From: Rhizobium sp. CCGE 510
Lineage (GTDB): Bacteria > Pseudomonadota > Alphaproteobacteria > Rhizobiales > Rhizobiaceae
Direction: 5' to 3'
Assembly (NCBI RefSeq): GCF_000292525.1
Contig: NZ_AEYF01000055.1
Coordinates: 1-64,000, forward strand
Length of the DNA stretch: 64,000 nucleotides
The notes under the pieces were generated by a model. It was not told where the DNA came from. It saw only the letters and a list, made by a program, of their open reading frames with translations, and searched no databases. Below, one piece after another: positions 7,570 to 17,800 of this stretch (positions are counted from its first letter, which is position 1; every line of letters starts with the position of its first letter). A program made the translations under genes and the position numbers.

Positions 7570-9083
7570 CCCTCCCTCCCGTTGGCGGCGGCCAGAACTT
7601 CGTGTTCGCTCACACCGCCAGAAAATTCGGCAACGCTGCAGCCGTTGCGTAGAACCACTATTCGATCGCATAGGCCAATCAGCTCAGGCATTTCGCTTGA
7701 CGCGACAAGGATGCCCAATCCGTCCGAGGCAAATTCGCGCAAGCGGGCGTAAATCTCACCCTTTGCTCCGACGTCAACACCGCGGGTCGGCTCGTCGAGA
7801 AGCAACAAGCTGGGATTGCCCAACACTTCCTTGGCAAGAACGACCTTCTGCTGGTTGCCGCCGGACAGAGCGCCCACCGCGATCCCGGGATTCTTCGGAC
7901 GGATGTCGAAATTCCCGAACGATCTCTTGATCGCATCGTCCTGTCGGCGTGCAGACAATAAGCCGTTTGGGGATATTCGGCGGATGATCGACATGACCAG
8001 ATTGAGGCCGACAGACATGCGCAGCATCAGCCCGGCGCCGCGCCGATCATCGGTTACGAATGCGAGCCCGGCCCGGCGCGCGGCGGCGATGGATCTCAGC
8101 CTCGCAGGCCTGCCGCCAATGCTAACCTCACCCTGCCATCGGCCCGGCACGCCTGTCCCGTAAAGAGCGCTGAGAAGCTCCGTTCGCCCTGCACCCATCA
8201 CGCCAGCCAAACCGACAATTTCACCGCGGTGAACATCCAGATCGATCTTCGATGGAGCTTGCCACCCGGGTGACGCCCGGTGCGGACGGAAGGAGGCCTG
8301 CCGCATCCTCAGTAGCACGTCTCCGACGCGGTCCGACCGAGGCGGGTAAAGCTCGTTCAACGGACGGCCGACGAGAAGCTGCACCAACTGGGCCTGTGGC
8401 GCGCTCGGTTCGGTAATGCCGGCGACCTTGCCGTCGCGCATGACCGTCACTCGATGGGCAATCTGCGGCACTTCCTCAAGGCGATGCGAAATATAGACGA
8501 TACCGACGCCCGACGAGGCGAGCCCGCGCATGATATCGAACAATCGATCGACTTCGCCGACAGTCAACGCCGCTGTCGGCTCATCCATGATCAGCGCGCG
8601 CGATGCATAGGACAGCGCCTTGACGATGGCGACGACCTGGCGCTGGCCGATAGACAGCTCACCGACAAGCTGAGCGGGATCGATCGATCGGTCGATTGCC
8701 TCCAGTCTTTTGCGCGCTTCGTGCAGCATCGCCTTTCCGTCGAGCATGCCATGGCGATGGACGAGTTCACGCCCAAGAAAGAGATTGGCCGCGACGCTCA
8801 AACTCGAAACGAGATCCAATTCCTGGAAAATCGTCGCGATTCCTGCGGCTTGCGCATCCCGGGGGCTGTGAAATCGAGCGGGTTTGCCATCGATGAAAAT
8901 CTCTCCCTGGTCCGGCGTGTGCACGCCGGACATCAGGTTCATCAACGTTGATTTGCCCGCGCCGTTCTCTCCAAGCAGGGCATGGATTTCCCCCACGTTA
9001 AGATCGAAGTCCACGCCACGCAGCGCTTGAACCCCGCCGAAATGCTTGGTGACCCCTCTCGCTGAAAGAACAACCTGGTTCAT
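7566..9083 (-). CDS. sugar ABC transporter ATPase, two tandem cassettes (RbsA type)
   Basis: A 505-aa protein with two ATP-binding cassettes. The first has Walker A GENGAGKST and signature LSIGQRQ with MDEPTAAL after it. The second has a degenerate Walker A (GVMGAGRTELL), signature LSGGNQQ and Walker B LLLLDEPTRGVD. This architecture, with a canonical and a degenerate site, is usual for CUT2 sugar importers. The ATG at 9083 is preceded by GGAGAAG and overlaps the LacI gene stop by 4 bases, so translation is coupled to the regulator; five extra codons upstream in frame are unlikely to be used. Confidence 0.93.
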   Translation of the reverse strand: MNQVVLSARGVTKHFGGVQALRGVDFDLNVGEIHALLGENGAGKSTLMNLMSGVHTPDQGEIFIDGKPARFHSPRDAQAAGIATIFQELDLVSSLSVAANLFLGRELVHRHGMLDGKAMLHEARKRLEAIDRSIDPAQLVGELSIGQRQVVAIVKALSYASRALIMDEPTAALTVGEVDRLFDIMRGLASSGVGIVYISHRLEEVPQIAHRVTVMRDGKVAGITEPSAPQAQLVQLLVGRPLNELYPPRSDRVGDVLLRMRQASFRPHRASPGWQAPSKIDLDVHRGEIVGLAGVMGAGRTELLSALYGTGVPGRWQGEVSIGGRPARLRSIAAARRAGLAFVTDDRRGAGLMLRMSVGLNLVMSIIRRISPNGLLSARRQDDAIKRSFGNFDIRPKNPGIAVGALSGGNQQKVVLAKEVLGNPSLLLLDEPTRGVDVGAKGEIYARLREFASDGLGILVASSEMPELIGLCDRIVVLRNGCSVAEFSGGVSEHEVLAAANGREG

Positions 9084-10078
9084 GCTGCTTCTCCACACGA
9101 TTCACGCACCCGCAAAACCGGCGACAGTCGAACGGTCTCGCGCGGGCGGTGCTTGTTGCCGATCCGCGCAATCAGCAAGTCCGCCGCCTTCCTGCCGATC
9201 TCATCGCAAGGCTGGGCCATCAGCGTCAGGCGCGGCTCGAAGTAATCTGCCCATTCGAAATCATCGATCCCGAGCACCGAAATGTCCTCGGGAACGCGCA
9301 GCCCCCGTTCCCGAATGGCTCTCATCGCGCCGATCATCGCGAGATTGTTTGAGGCAAGGATTGCTGTTGGTGGCTCCTTCAGCTCCAGCAAGCGGTGCGT
9401 CGAAGCGGCGGCGTCAGCAGTGCTGTGGTTGCCGTTGCTGATGAAAGCATGCGGGACCTCTATTCCCCTCTCCGTCATCGCTGCCCGGAAAGCCTTGGTG
9501 CGCTCCACGGTCGTCGCAAATCCGGGCTGGCCGAGGATGATCCCAACCCGGTGGTGATGGAGCGTGACGAGATGATCGACCAGCATGCGAATTGCCGCCG
9601 TATTGTCGGTCCCGACCTGATCGAAACGATCGTCGGAGAGCCTGTCGACGAGCACACAGGGAACATCGCATTCGATGAGGTAGTCCAGCGACTTTTTAGG
9701 ATCGCCTGAAGCGGCAAGGATAATCCCGTCGACACGGCGCTGGTGCAGATGCCGGACGAGCTCCAGTTCCCGATCAGGATCGTCCTGTGTATCGCACAGA
9801 AATACGATCAAGCCGCGCTTTGAACACTCGGCTTCGATCGCGCAGATGATGTCGCTGAAGTAAGGGTTCGAAATCGCCGAAATCGCCAGGCCGACCGTGC
9901 CCGTCGACGATAATTTGAGAGAGCGCGCAACCGCGTTCGGGATATACCCGATCTCATCCACCGCCTCCAAGACGAGCTTCGCCTTCTCGGGCGACACGTA
10001 GCGCGTCTTGTTGAGAACATGGGAAACCGTGGAGACCGAAACCCCCGCCGCCTTTGCAACCTCGGAAATAGTGGTCAT
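9080..10078 (-). CDS. LacI family transcriptional regulator of the adjacent sugar operon
   Basis: A 332-aa repressor with the LacI helix-turn-helix at the very N-terminus (TISEVAKAAGVSVSTVSHVL) and hinge region IGYIPNAVARSLK. A full periplasmic-binding-type effector domain follows (TVGLAISAISNPYFSDI, GTDNTAAIRMLVDHL, EDISVLGIDDFEWADYF). It is the first gene of the operon it probably controls and overlaps the ATPase gene by 4 bases. A near-perfect palindrome of LacI-family type lies 124 bases upstream, between it and the divergent FucU/RbsD gene, so one site could control both directions. Confidence 0.93.
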   Translation of the reverse strand: MTTISEVAKAAGVSVSTVSHVLNKTRYVSPEKAKLVLEAVDEIGYIPNAVARSLKLSSTGTVGLAISAISNPYFSDIICAIEAECSKRGLIVFLCDTQDDPDRELELVRHLHQRRVDGIILAASGDPKKSLDYLIECDVPCVLVDRLSDDRFDQVGTDNTAAIRMLVDHLVTLHHHRVGIILGQPGFATTVERTKAFRAAMTERGIEVPHAFISNGNHSTADAAASTHRLLELKEPPTAILASNNLAMIGAMRAIRERGLRVPEDISVLGIDDFEWADYFEPRLTLMAQPCDEIGRKAADLLIARIGNKHRPRETVRLSPVLRVRESCGEAA

Positions 10079-10202
10079 GAGCGCGCTCCGGCGTTCGCCG
10101 GCAGCACAACAAGAAAGCGTCTCAAATTATCCTCCCAGGCGGAATTCCAACCTTAAAAAGGCTCTCCAAGGATCCGCGAATATGATCACGCTACCGCCAT
10201 CG

Positions 10203-10222
10203 AAACGTTTGCGCAATCGTTT
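10203..10222. promoter_or_regulatory. predicted LacI-family operator in the divergent control region
   Basis: AAACGTTTGCGCAATCGTTT is an inverted repeat of AAACG and CGTTT around the perfect core TTGCGCAA; only one pair is mismatched. A central CG dyad of this form is the hallmark of LacI/GalR-family operators. It lies between the LacI gene (start 10078) and the FucU/RbsD gene (start 10271). The palindrome is seen directly; binding by the adjacent LacI protein is inferred. Confidence 0.75.
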
Positions 10223-10270
10223 TTTTCCGGATAGTTTCCACTCGTGATCATTTCTTGGGAGGGAAGCGAG

Positions 10271-10711
10271 ATGCTGAAAGGCGTTCCGTCGTTCGTTACG
10301 GCCGACTTGTTGTGGGTTATGGCCTCTATGGGCCATGGTGACGAACTGGCCATCGTCGATCGAAACTTCTCGGGCTTTCGGGTGGCGAGCCAAACCACCA
10401 GCAGAAAGCTTCTCATCCTGGAGGGGGTCGATGCACCGACTGCCGTCAGTGGCATCGTTAAGATGATGCCCCTGGACACATTCGGTGACACGCCGCTGAT
10501 GCACATGGAGGCCGTCGACGCGCCGGGTGAGTTGCTGGAAGTGCACCGGGACGTCATCGCCGTGTGCAGTGAGGCAGAAGGGCGTCCGATCGCGAGCCAA
10601 CTTGTCGAGAGGTTTGCATATTATCCCATTGCGATGCGATCGTTTGCGATCATCCAGACTGCTGAATCGCGCCCCTATGGAAACTTCATCCTGAGGAAGG
10701 GCGTGCTCTGA
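10271..10711 (+). CDS. RbsD/FucU family sugar mutarotase
   Basis: A 146-aa protein with the RbsD/FucU signature: MLKGVPS at the start, then MASMGHGDELAIVDRNF, containing the conserved histidine at residue 22, and a C-terminal ESRPYGNFILRKG. These enzymes interconvert sugar anomers (fucose or ribose type) so that the transported form matches the form used by catabolic enzymes. The LLWVMASMGHGDE start favours the FucU side. The ATG at 10271 follows GGGAGG at a good distance; a few upstream codons in frame are discounted. It is divergent from, and probably co-regulated with, the LacI/ABC operon. No kinase or isomerase for the sugar is present nearby. Confidence 0.88.
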   Translation: MLKGVPSFVTADLLWVMASMGHGDELAIVDRNFSGFRVASQTTSRKLLILEGVDAPTAVSGIVKMMPLDTFGDTPLMHMEAVDAPGELLEVHRDVIAVCSEAEGRPIASQLVERFAYYPIAMRSFAIIQTAESRPYGNFILRKGVL

Positions 10712-11329
10712 GGGTCATCCCTCAAGCAGCGCCGGCGATTGGGCTGCGTGGCCCTGACCTGGGCTCGACCGATATGGCCCATCCGAACGATGCAGGACAT
10801 CGCGCGATCTTTGATGCTTTTACAAATGTGGGTCGGTCATAGCGAAGCGAGGGTAGCACGGTCTCCATCTGGAGCGCGACCAAGTGCGGCATATACCGTT
10901 GATCGGGGTCGAGACGACGGAACCGAATTTCGATTGCTTGAGTTATCGCAGAAGCCAAAAGCCCTTTATTTATGCGTATTTCGAGAGCCATGTATAATTT
11001 AGAAGAACTGAATGCTCGAAATAGCAAAATCGCCGGAAGTACTTATCCGATTTCCGCATTGAACGTCTTTAAACCTATAGGCGCAATCCTTACGTCGTCC
11101 ATCGTCATGTCTATCAAGGCGACACCGATGTGAAAGCATTCACGACCACGCCGCCCCTCATCGGGGACTCGGGACGCGCGGTCATTTTTCCCAGACAATG
11201 AGCAGCCCAAGCGTTCGATGCACCTTTAGTGCCTCGAGCAAATAGGCGCGCCATTTCCCCGTCTTATCAACCAACACCAACCGGGCGGCCAGCGGGTGGA
11301 CGAACCCGTGCGCCCATACGAGAGAAAAG
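10712..11329. other. 618-base gap with no assigned gene
   Basis: No protein family is recognisable on either strand. The only suggestive items are a GGAAC-N19-TT match at 10919-10944 on the plus strand and, 45 bases later, a 47-codon frame at 10990-11133 (starts MYNLEELNARN). That frame is AT-richer than its surroundings and has GAGAG before its ATG. Chance is a reasonable explanation for both. Confidence 0.4.
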
Positions 11330-13375
11330 ATGGAAAACCTGCAATATTTTGGTCCGATGGGGTGGAAGGCGATCGAAATCGCCGTCCCGGTCATCGTGGT
11401 GGCAATCCTGTTTCGGTGGAGCGGGGTGATCCGCTATATCCCCAACGACAGGCTCGGCATTCTCGAAAAGCTGTGGAGTTTTCGCGGCTCCGTCGAGAAT
11501 GGCTTCATTGCGCTCTACGGTGAGGCCGGCTTCCAGCCGGAAGTCGTGCGCGGCGGCCTGCATTTCTTCATGCCGTTCCAGTATTCGATGCATCGCGCCA
11601 ATCTCGTAACCATTCCGCAGGGCCAGATCGGCTATGTCTTCGCCCGTGACGGCGAGCCGTTGCCGCCGACCCAGACGCTTGCCTCGAATATCGAAGCCGA
11701 TGATTTTCAGGATGTGCGCGGCTTTCTCACAAAAGGCGGACAGAAGGGGCCGCAACGCAAGATCCTGCGCGAAGGCACCTATGCCATCAATCTCGCGCAG
11801 TTCATCGTGCTGACCGCACAGTCGAACTATGCGGTCAGCCTGAACGCGTCGGAACAAAGACTGTTCGCCGACATGTCGACGCTGATTACCGAGCGGAATG
11901 GCTTCGAGCCCGTCGTCATCCACGACGCCGAGGACCTGATCGGCATCGTCACCATCCATGACGGTCCGGCGCTGCCGGATGGCGAGATCATTGCGCCGAC
12001 CGTTGCCAACAACCCTGGGGATGCAAACTTCCACAATAATTTTCAGGACCCGGAGAAGTTTCTCAATGCCGGCGGTTATCGCGGCCGGCAATTGCAGGTG
12101 CTTGCCGATGGCAGCTATTTCCTCAACCGCATCTTCGCGACCATCGAACTTGTGGAGAAGACGATCATCGACGTTGGCACGGTGGGTGTCGTCGTCTCCT
12201 ATACCGGCCGTCGAAGCGCCGATATTTCCGGCTCATCCTATCGCCATGGCGAACTGGTCGAGACGGGCGCGCGCGGTGTGTGGTCGACGCCGCTGCTGCC
12301 GGGCAAATATGCGTTCAACACCTATGCCGGCAACATCATCATCGTGCCGACCACCAACTTCGTGCTCAAATGGACGAAGGAACAGTTCGGCGAGCACAGG
12401 CTGGACGAGAATCTTTCCGAAGTATCGCTGATCACCAAGGATGCGTTCGAGCCCGTGCTGCCGCTCTCGGTCGTCGTGCATATCGACTATATGAAGGCGC
12501 CCCTCGTCGTGCAGCGTTTCGGCGATATCAAACGGCTGGTCGAACAGACGCTCGATCCGATGGTCTCGGCCTATTTCAAGAATATCGCCCAGACCAAGAC
12601 CTTGATCGAACTGCTGCAGGAACGCAGCGAAATCCAGCGTAAATCCGGCGACGAAATGCGCGAGAAATTTAACTCCTACAGCCTCGAACTGCAGGAAGTG
12701 CTGATCGGTACGCCGCGGGCCAACAATGGCCAGAACAGCATCGAGCAGATCCTGATCCAGCTGCGTGAGCGTCAGATCGCCGTTGAAAAGGTAGAGACCT
12801 ATAAATTGCAGGAGGCGGCGGCGGTCCAGGAGCGCACATTGCGCGAGAAGCAAGCGCTCGCAGAACAGCAGGCGAAGATCACGACATCGGCACTCACCAT
12901 CGAGATCAGCGAGAACGAAGGTAAGGCGCAACTCGCCCGCACCCGTCAGCAGGCAGAGACCATTCAGGTTACCGCCAAGGCCGAAGCCGAGAAGGTGCGC
13001 CTCGCCGGCCTCGGCGAAGCCGATCGGATCAAGGCCGTCGCGCTCGCCGATGCCGAACGCATCAAGGCGACCGGTTTTGCCGATGCCCAAAAGGTGCGCG
13101 CAATCGGCTTGGCGGAAGCGGAAGCCACGGAGAAGAAGGTCGCGGCCTTCGGTGGACCGGACTATCAGCTTCACTCGCAGGTCCTGATGCGTTTCGCCGA
13201 AGCGATCGAAAACGGCAGGCTGCCGCTCGTACCGCAGATCCAGGTCGGCGGTGGCGGTGGCGAAAAGGGCGCCACCAATGGTCTTGTGGAAATGATGCTG
13301 TCGATGCTGGTCGCCGATCGGCTTGGACAGCCGGTTTCACCGGCTGCAGTGCCGGCGCCGATCGAGCAGCAATGA
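11330..13375 (+). CDS. large SPFH/Band 7 (flotillin-like) membrane protein
   Basis: A 681-aa protein with one N-terminal membrane span (AIEIAVPVIVVAILFRW). An interrupted SPFH domain follows: GFQPEVVRGGLHFFMPFQYSM early, then TVGVVVSYTGRRS and LPGKYAFNTYAGN around residue 300, then LPLSVVVHIDYMKAPLVVQRF. Residues from about 490 to 610 form a long Ala/Glu/Arg coiled coil with repeated ADRIKAVALADAERIKA units, typical of flotillins. The C-terminal tail is glycine-rich. Such proteins form oligomeric membrane scaffolds. It is longer than most flotillins because of an insertion of about 150 residues in the first SPFH half. A hairpin follows it, and the nuclease-ATPase pair starts about 200 bases downstream. 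Confidence 0.88.
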   Translation: MENLQYFGPMGWKAIEIAVPVIVVAILFRWSGVIRYIPNDRLGILEKLWSFRGSVENGFIALYGEAGFQPEVVRGGLHFFMPFQYSMHRANLVTIPQGQIGYVFARDGEPLPPTQTLASNIEADDFQDVRGFLTKGGQKGPQRKILREGTYAINLAQFIVLTAQSNYAVSLNASEQRLFADMSTLITERNGFEPVVIHDAEDLIGIVTIHDGPALPDGEIIAPTVANNPGDANFHNNFQDPEKFLNAGGYRGRQLQVLADGSYFLNRIFATIELVEKTIIDVGTVGVVVSYTGRRSADISGSSYRHGELVETGARGVWSTPLLPGKYAFNTYAGNIIIVPTTNFVLKWTKEQFGEHRLDENLSEVSLITKDAFEPVLPLSVVVHIDYMKAPLVVQRFGDIKRLVEQTLDPMVSAYFKNIAQTKTLIELLQERSEIQRKSGDEMREKFNSYSLELQEVLIGTPRANNGQNSIEQILIQLRERQIAVEKVETYKLQEAAAVQERTLREKQALAEQQAKITTSALTIEISENEGKAQLARTRQQAETIQVTAKAEAEKVRLAGLGEADRIKAVALADAERIKATGFADAQKVRAIGLAEAEATEKKVAAFGGPDYQLHSQVLMRFAEAIENGRLPLVPQIQVGGGGGEKGATNGLVEMMLSMLVADRLGQPVSPAAVPAPIEQQ

Positions 13376-13382
13376 TTGTGGA

Positions 13383-13403
13383 TGGGCCGGCTATGCCGGC
13401 CCA
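13383..13403 (+). terminator. hairpin after the SPFH gene
   Basis: TGGGCCGGC and GCCGGCCCA form a perfect 9-bp stem around TAT, 8 bases after the stop codon. The following bases (TTATGCC) are only weakly U-rich, so termination may be partial. Confidence 0.5.
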
Positions 13404-13570
13404 TTATGCCGACGCCCTACCAAGGCCGCGATCGCGAGGAGACCCCTGCCGTCATGGCTCACGACGCTTGCTGTGCATTCTCACCTTTTACTGCCGAGCA
13501 ACAACAATCGCGCGTTTATCTGTCAGGCTGCACCTGCTACACCGTCCTATCGCAACATCATTCTGTATTC

Positions 13571-14839
13571 ATGGCCTATCGTTTCGTCCACACTGCCGAT
13601 CTCCATCTCGACTCTCCCCTGCGTTCCCTGGCTCTTCGCAACGCGGAGCTGGCCGATCTCGTGAGCGATGCCAGCCGGCAGGCGCTGGTGGCGATCGTCG
13701 ATCTGTGCCTTGAGGAGCAGGTCGACGCGCTCGTCATCGCCGGCGATCTCTATGATGGCGATCAGACCTCGATGAAGACGGCGCGCTTCCTGGCAAGCCA
13801 GCTGGAACGGCTGCACCGAGCGGCGATTAGCATCTTCAAGATCCGCGGCAATCACGATGCGATGTCGAAGATCGCCAAGGAACTGGTGATGCCCGATACG
13901 CTGAAGATCTTCGGCAGCCACGCCGAGATCGTGGAGGCCACGAAGGGTAACCTGTCGGTCGCGATCCACGGCCTGAGCTTCGCCAAGCCGCAAGCGCCAG
14001 ACTCGCTTCTGCCGAAGTTCAAGCCGCCGGTGACGGGCGCGATCAATATCGGCATCATGCATACGAGTCTTGCCGGATCCGCGGGACATGACGTCTATGC
14101 GCCCTGCAACGTGCTCGACCTTCACGCCTCGGGATTCGACTACTGGGCGCTCGGCCATCTCCACCAGCGCAGCCAGCATTCCGGCACGGCGACGGTCATC
14201 ATGCCTGGCATGCCGCAGGGCCGCGACATCAACGAGTCGGGCGTCAAGACCGTATCGCTGGTGACCGTGGCGGACGACCGGACGGTGACGGTCGAGGAGC
14301 GGCTCACCAGCGTCGCGCAGTTCGAACGCGTCGATGTCGATCTGACGGGTGTCGATGATTGGCGTGATGCGGCCATGGCGGTCGAAGCGGCCCTGACAGC
14401 GCAACGCGACCGCACGGCCTCGCCGCATCTCGTCGCGCGCCTGAGGCTTTCCGGCCGCACGCAGCTTGCCTGGCAGCTTCGGCGCGATATCGACGTCATG
14501 CAAGCGGAAGCCGAGCAGCGCGGCGACCGGATCGGCCGGACCTGGATCGAGAAGCTGGAACTCGCCTTCGAAGCACCCTTGCCCCCCTCAGACGCATCTG
14601 CCGCCGATCCCGTCGTCGAACTCGGCGCGCTGATGCGGGACGAGGTCATCACCCGCAGCGGGTTTCGCGACGATATCAGGGAGGTGGTTCGCGACCTGCT
14701 CGCCGACCTGCCGCCCGAGAGCCGAGCATTCGCCGGGCATGACGAGGCGGGCTTCGAACGCTTCATCGACAGCCTTCTCACCGATGGCGCCGAGGACATC
14801 GCCGCCCGGATGAAGGCAGCGGACCGGGCAGAAAGCTGA
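13571..14839 (+). CDS. Mre11/SbcD-type DNA repair nuclease (YhaO-like)
   Basis: A 422-aa calcineurin-like phosphoesterase with all five metal-binding motifs: HTADLHLDSP at the N-terminus, IAGDLYDGD, IRGNHDAMS, IMHTSL and GHLHQR. The C-terminal region of about 150 residues ends in a helical part expected to contact its ATPase partner. The ATG at 13571 gives MAYRFVHTADLH, the usual family start; the frame is open upstream but that part is not protein-like. It overlaps the following SMC-like gene by one base (TGATG). By analogy with B. subtilis YhaO-YhaN and with SbcD-SbcC, the two should form a complex that processes DNA ends. Confidence 0.92.
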   Translation: MAYRFVHTADLHLDSPLRSLALRNAELADLVSDASRQALVAIVDLCLEEQVDALVIAGDLYDGDQTSMKTARFLASQLERLHRAAISIFKIRGNHDAMSKIAKELVMPDTLKIFGSHAEIVEATKGNLSVAIHGLSFAKPQAPDSLLPKFKPPVTGAINIGIMHTSLAGSAGHDVYAPCNVLDLHASGFDYWALGHLHQRSQHSGTATVIMPGMPQGRDINESGVKTVSLVTVADDRTVTVEERLTSVAQFERVDVDLTGVDDWRDAAMAVEAALTAQRDRTASPHLVARLRLSGRTQLAWQLRRDIDVMQAEAEQRGDRIGRTWIEKLELAFEAPLPPSDASAADPVVELGALMRDEVITRSGFRDDIREVVRDLLADLPPESRAFAGHDEAGFERFIDSLLTDGAEDIAARMKAADRAES

Positions 14840-17800
14840 TGCGCCTCCGACGCCTCGATCTCACCCGCTATGGCAAGTTCACCGATCACTCGATCGATTT
14901 CGGCGCAGTCCGTCCGGGTTCGCCCGACTTGCACATCGTCTATGGCCTGAACGAAGCGGGCAAGTCGACCACCTTCGCCGCCTATCTCGATCTGCTCTTC
15001 GGCATCGGCGAGCGCAGCACCTACAATTTCCTGCATCCTTACAACACGATGAAGGTTGGCGCCCGGCTGGAATTCGATGGCGCGCAACACGAGCTGGCGC
15101 GGCTCAAGCTCCGGACCGGCAGCCTCGTCGACGATCGGGGGCAAGCTGTGAACGAGGCGCTGCTCGCCGGCGCACTCGGCGGCATCGGCCGCGAGGCCTA
15201 TCGCACGATGTTCTCACTCGACGACCAGTCGCTTAAAGAGGGCGGTAACGCCATCATCCAGAGCAAGGGCGAGCTTGGCGAGTTGTTATTCTCGGCAAGT
15301 TCAGGCCTCGCAGGCCTAAGCCGTTCGCTCGTTTCCGCCGCCGACGAAGCCAATGTGATCTACAAAAAGCGGTCGTCGAGCACGAAGCTTGCGGAGCTCA
15401 AGCGCTCGCTCGAAGCGTTGAAGGCCGAGCGCAATGCCATCGACACACTGGCCTCCGCCTATTCTGCGCTGAAATCGACCCATGAGCAGGCCGATGCCGC
15501 CTATATCGCGACCACGCGGGAACTGGCTGAGGCCAAGGCTCGGCATCAGGAACTGACGCGCCTTCTCGGCGCCCTCCCGGCGGCACGGGAACTCCGGCGG
15601 CTGGACGCAGATGCGGCCGTCATGGGCGACCTGCCGCGGCCGCCATCCGAATGGTTCGCGCTTCTGCCGCAACTTTTCCACGATGATACCCGGCTGCAGG
15701 TGCTTGTCGAAACCACCGACCGCACGCTGCGCCAGCTTACAGACGAGATCGAGGCGATCGCGATCGACGACAAGGCGCTGGCGCTAACTGCGAATGTGGA
15801 CCTGCTGGATCAGGGCCGGGTTCGCTATCTCGCGGCCGAGAGCGACCTGCCGAAGCGCCGGCTGGCGCTGGCCGAACAGGACGGTGTGCTTGTCCGGCTT
15901 CTGGCCGATCTCGAACAGCCGGGCCATGCGACGCCCGAGGCGCTGCTGCTGCCAGCCTCGCTGATCGGTATCATCCGCGATCTCATCGAACGTCGTTCCG
16001 GCGTCGAGGCGAAACTGGCTGCCGCGGGTCGCGAACTGGTGCGAGCGCGCGAGAATCTCGAAAGGCTGGGCGAGGAAGGCAGCTCGCAAAATGGAGCTGC
16101 GGTGCTTGATCCTGCGCGTCTTGGCCGCATCGAGGCCGCCCTGGGCCGGCTGGCGGGGTCCGATCTGGCAGTGCGGCTCACCATGGAAGAACGTGCGCTT
16201 GTCCAGGCAAAGCGAATACAGGCGAACCAGTTCGCACAGCTTGCACCCTGGACCGGCGATGCCGCGGCACTGCAACGGACGCCCGCGGCAGAGCCTCGAC
16301 AGATCGAGGCCTGGCGTGGCCAGGCGACTTCGATCGACAAGCGGATCGCGGATCACCAGGCCCGGCTACGCGATCTCGGCACCGAACAGGCGCTGACCAA
16401 AGCCCGGATCGCGGCCTTCGTCGCCGGCGGTTCGATCGACGATACCGAGGCCGCTAGGCTGCGCGACGAACGCGATGCCGCCTGGCAGGCGCATCTGGCC
16501 AACCTGAATGCCGCCACGGCCCGGACATTCGAGGATCGGATGCGCCAGGACGACATGTTGTCCGCCGGCCGGCTGTCGCGTGCGCAGGAACTGGCCGAGC
16601 TTCGCCAACTCCGCCAGACGGAGGCGGCAACGGCTGCAGCGATCGAACGGCAAAGGGAACTGCTCGCCGAGGCGCGCGCCGAACATGATGCGCTTGCCGA
16701 GCGCATCCGTCACCTGCTGCCCGGCGCGATCGAATCTGACGCCGAAGCCGCGGCGCGCATTGCAGCCCTCGAGGCATGGAGCACCAAACGGGCCGCGGCG
16801 CTGGCCGCCTGGGACGATCTGCAGCGAGCCGACGACGCCGTGGCCGCGCTTCGCGTCGAACTGGACCGGCATGCCGCAACCCTTGCGGCCAGCCTTGCGG
16901 ATGCCGGTCGTGGTGACGCCGACCATCTGCCGGTCGCCGACCTGATTCAGGCCGCGAATGAAATGCTGGCTGCCGGCAAAGCCGAGCTGACGGCGCGCCA
17001 AGCGCATGAGAAGGCAGTCAGCGACCTCAGCCGCGATGTCAGGGAACGCGAGCGCGACCAGCAGGAGGCGGAAGCCACTATCGCGGCCTGGGACCGGGAA
17101 TGGGCGGAGGCGCTGGCGCGAACCTGGTTTGCCGACAAGGCCGGCTCGATGGCCGCCGTCCGCGCCATGCTGGACGTGCTCGGCACGCTGCCCGCCATTC
17201 TGAAGGAGCGGCATGACCTCGCAAACCGCGTAACCGCGATGGAGCGCGATCAGGAACAATTCCGCGCAGATATTGCCGATCTTCTTGCAGAATGCGGCCT
17301 CAGCCAGTTGGCAGCGGATGCGCTCGCCGCTGCCAATGCGCTCGTCGAACGCCATGAGGCAGCACGGCGCGCGGCGCAGCTTCGGGCAGACCGGCAGGCG
17401 GGTCTCGAACAACAATCGGAGAAACGACGGGCGCTGGAGGAGGAACTGGCCGTTCACAATGCCCGCAAGAACGAATTGACCAGCTATTTCGGCACGGACT
17501 CGCTTGCTTCAGTCGAAACATTTTTGAACCAGGCCCGGGAGCGGGACCGGCTGGAGGAGCGAGCCACCACCTTGCGCAGCCAGATCACCGAGGCCTTGCG
17601 GGCTGCGAGTTTCGCCGGGGCCGAACGGCGCCTTGCCGATATCGACGCCGATGCCGTCGAGCGCGATGCAATGGAGCTGGACGCTCGCATCGAGGATCTC
17701 ACCGAGCGGGCGAAGCTTCTCTATTCCGACATGTCGCTGGCGCGGCAGAAACTCGAGGCCGTCGGCGGAGACGATGCGGTAGCGCGGATCGAGGCCAAGC

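Noticed and set aside
10722..11027. 101-codon minus-strand frame in a gene-free gap
   Set aside because: No ribosome site, no domain and no low-complexity or membrane pattern; composition looks random.
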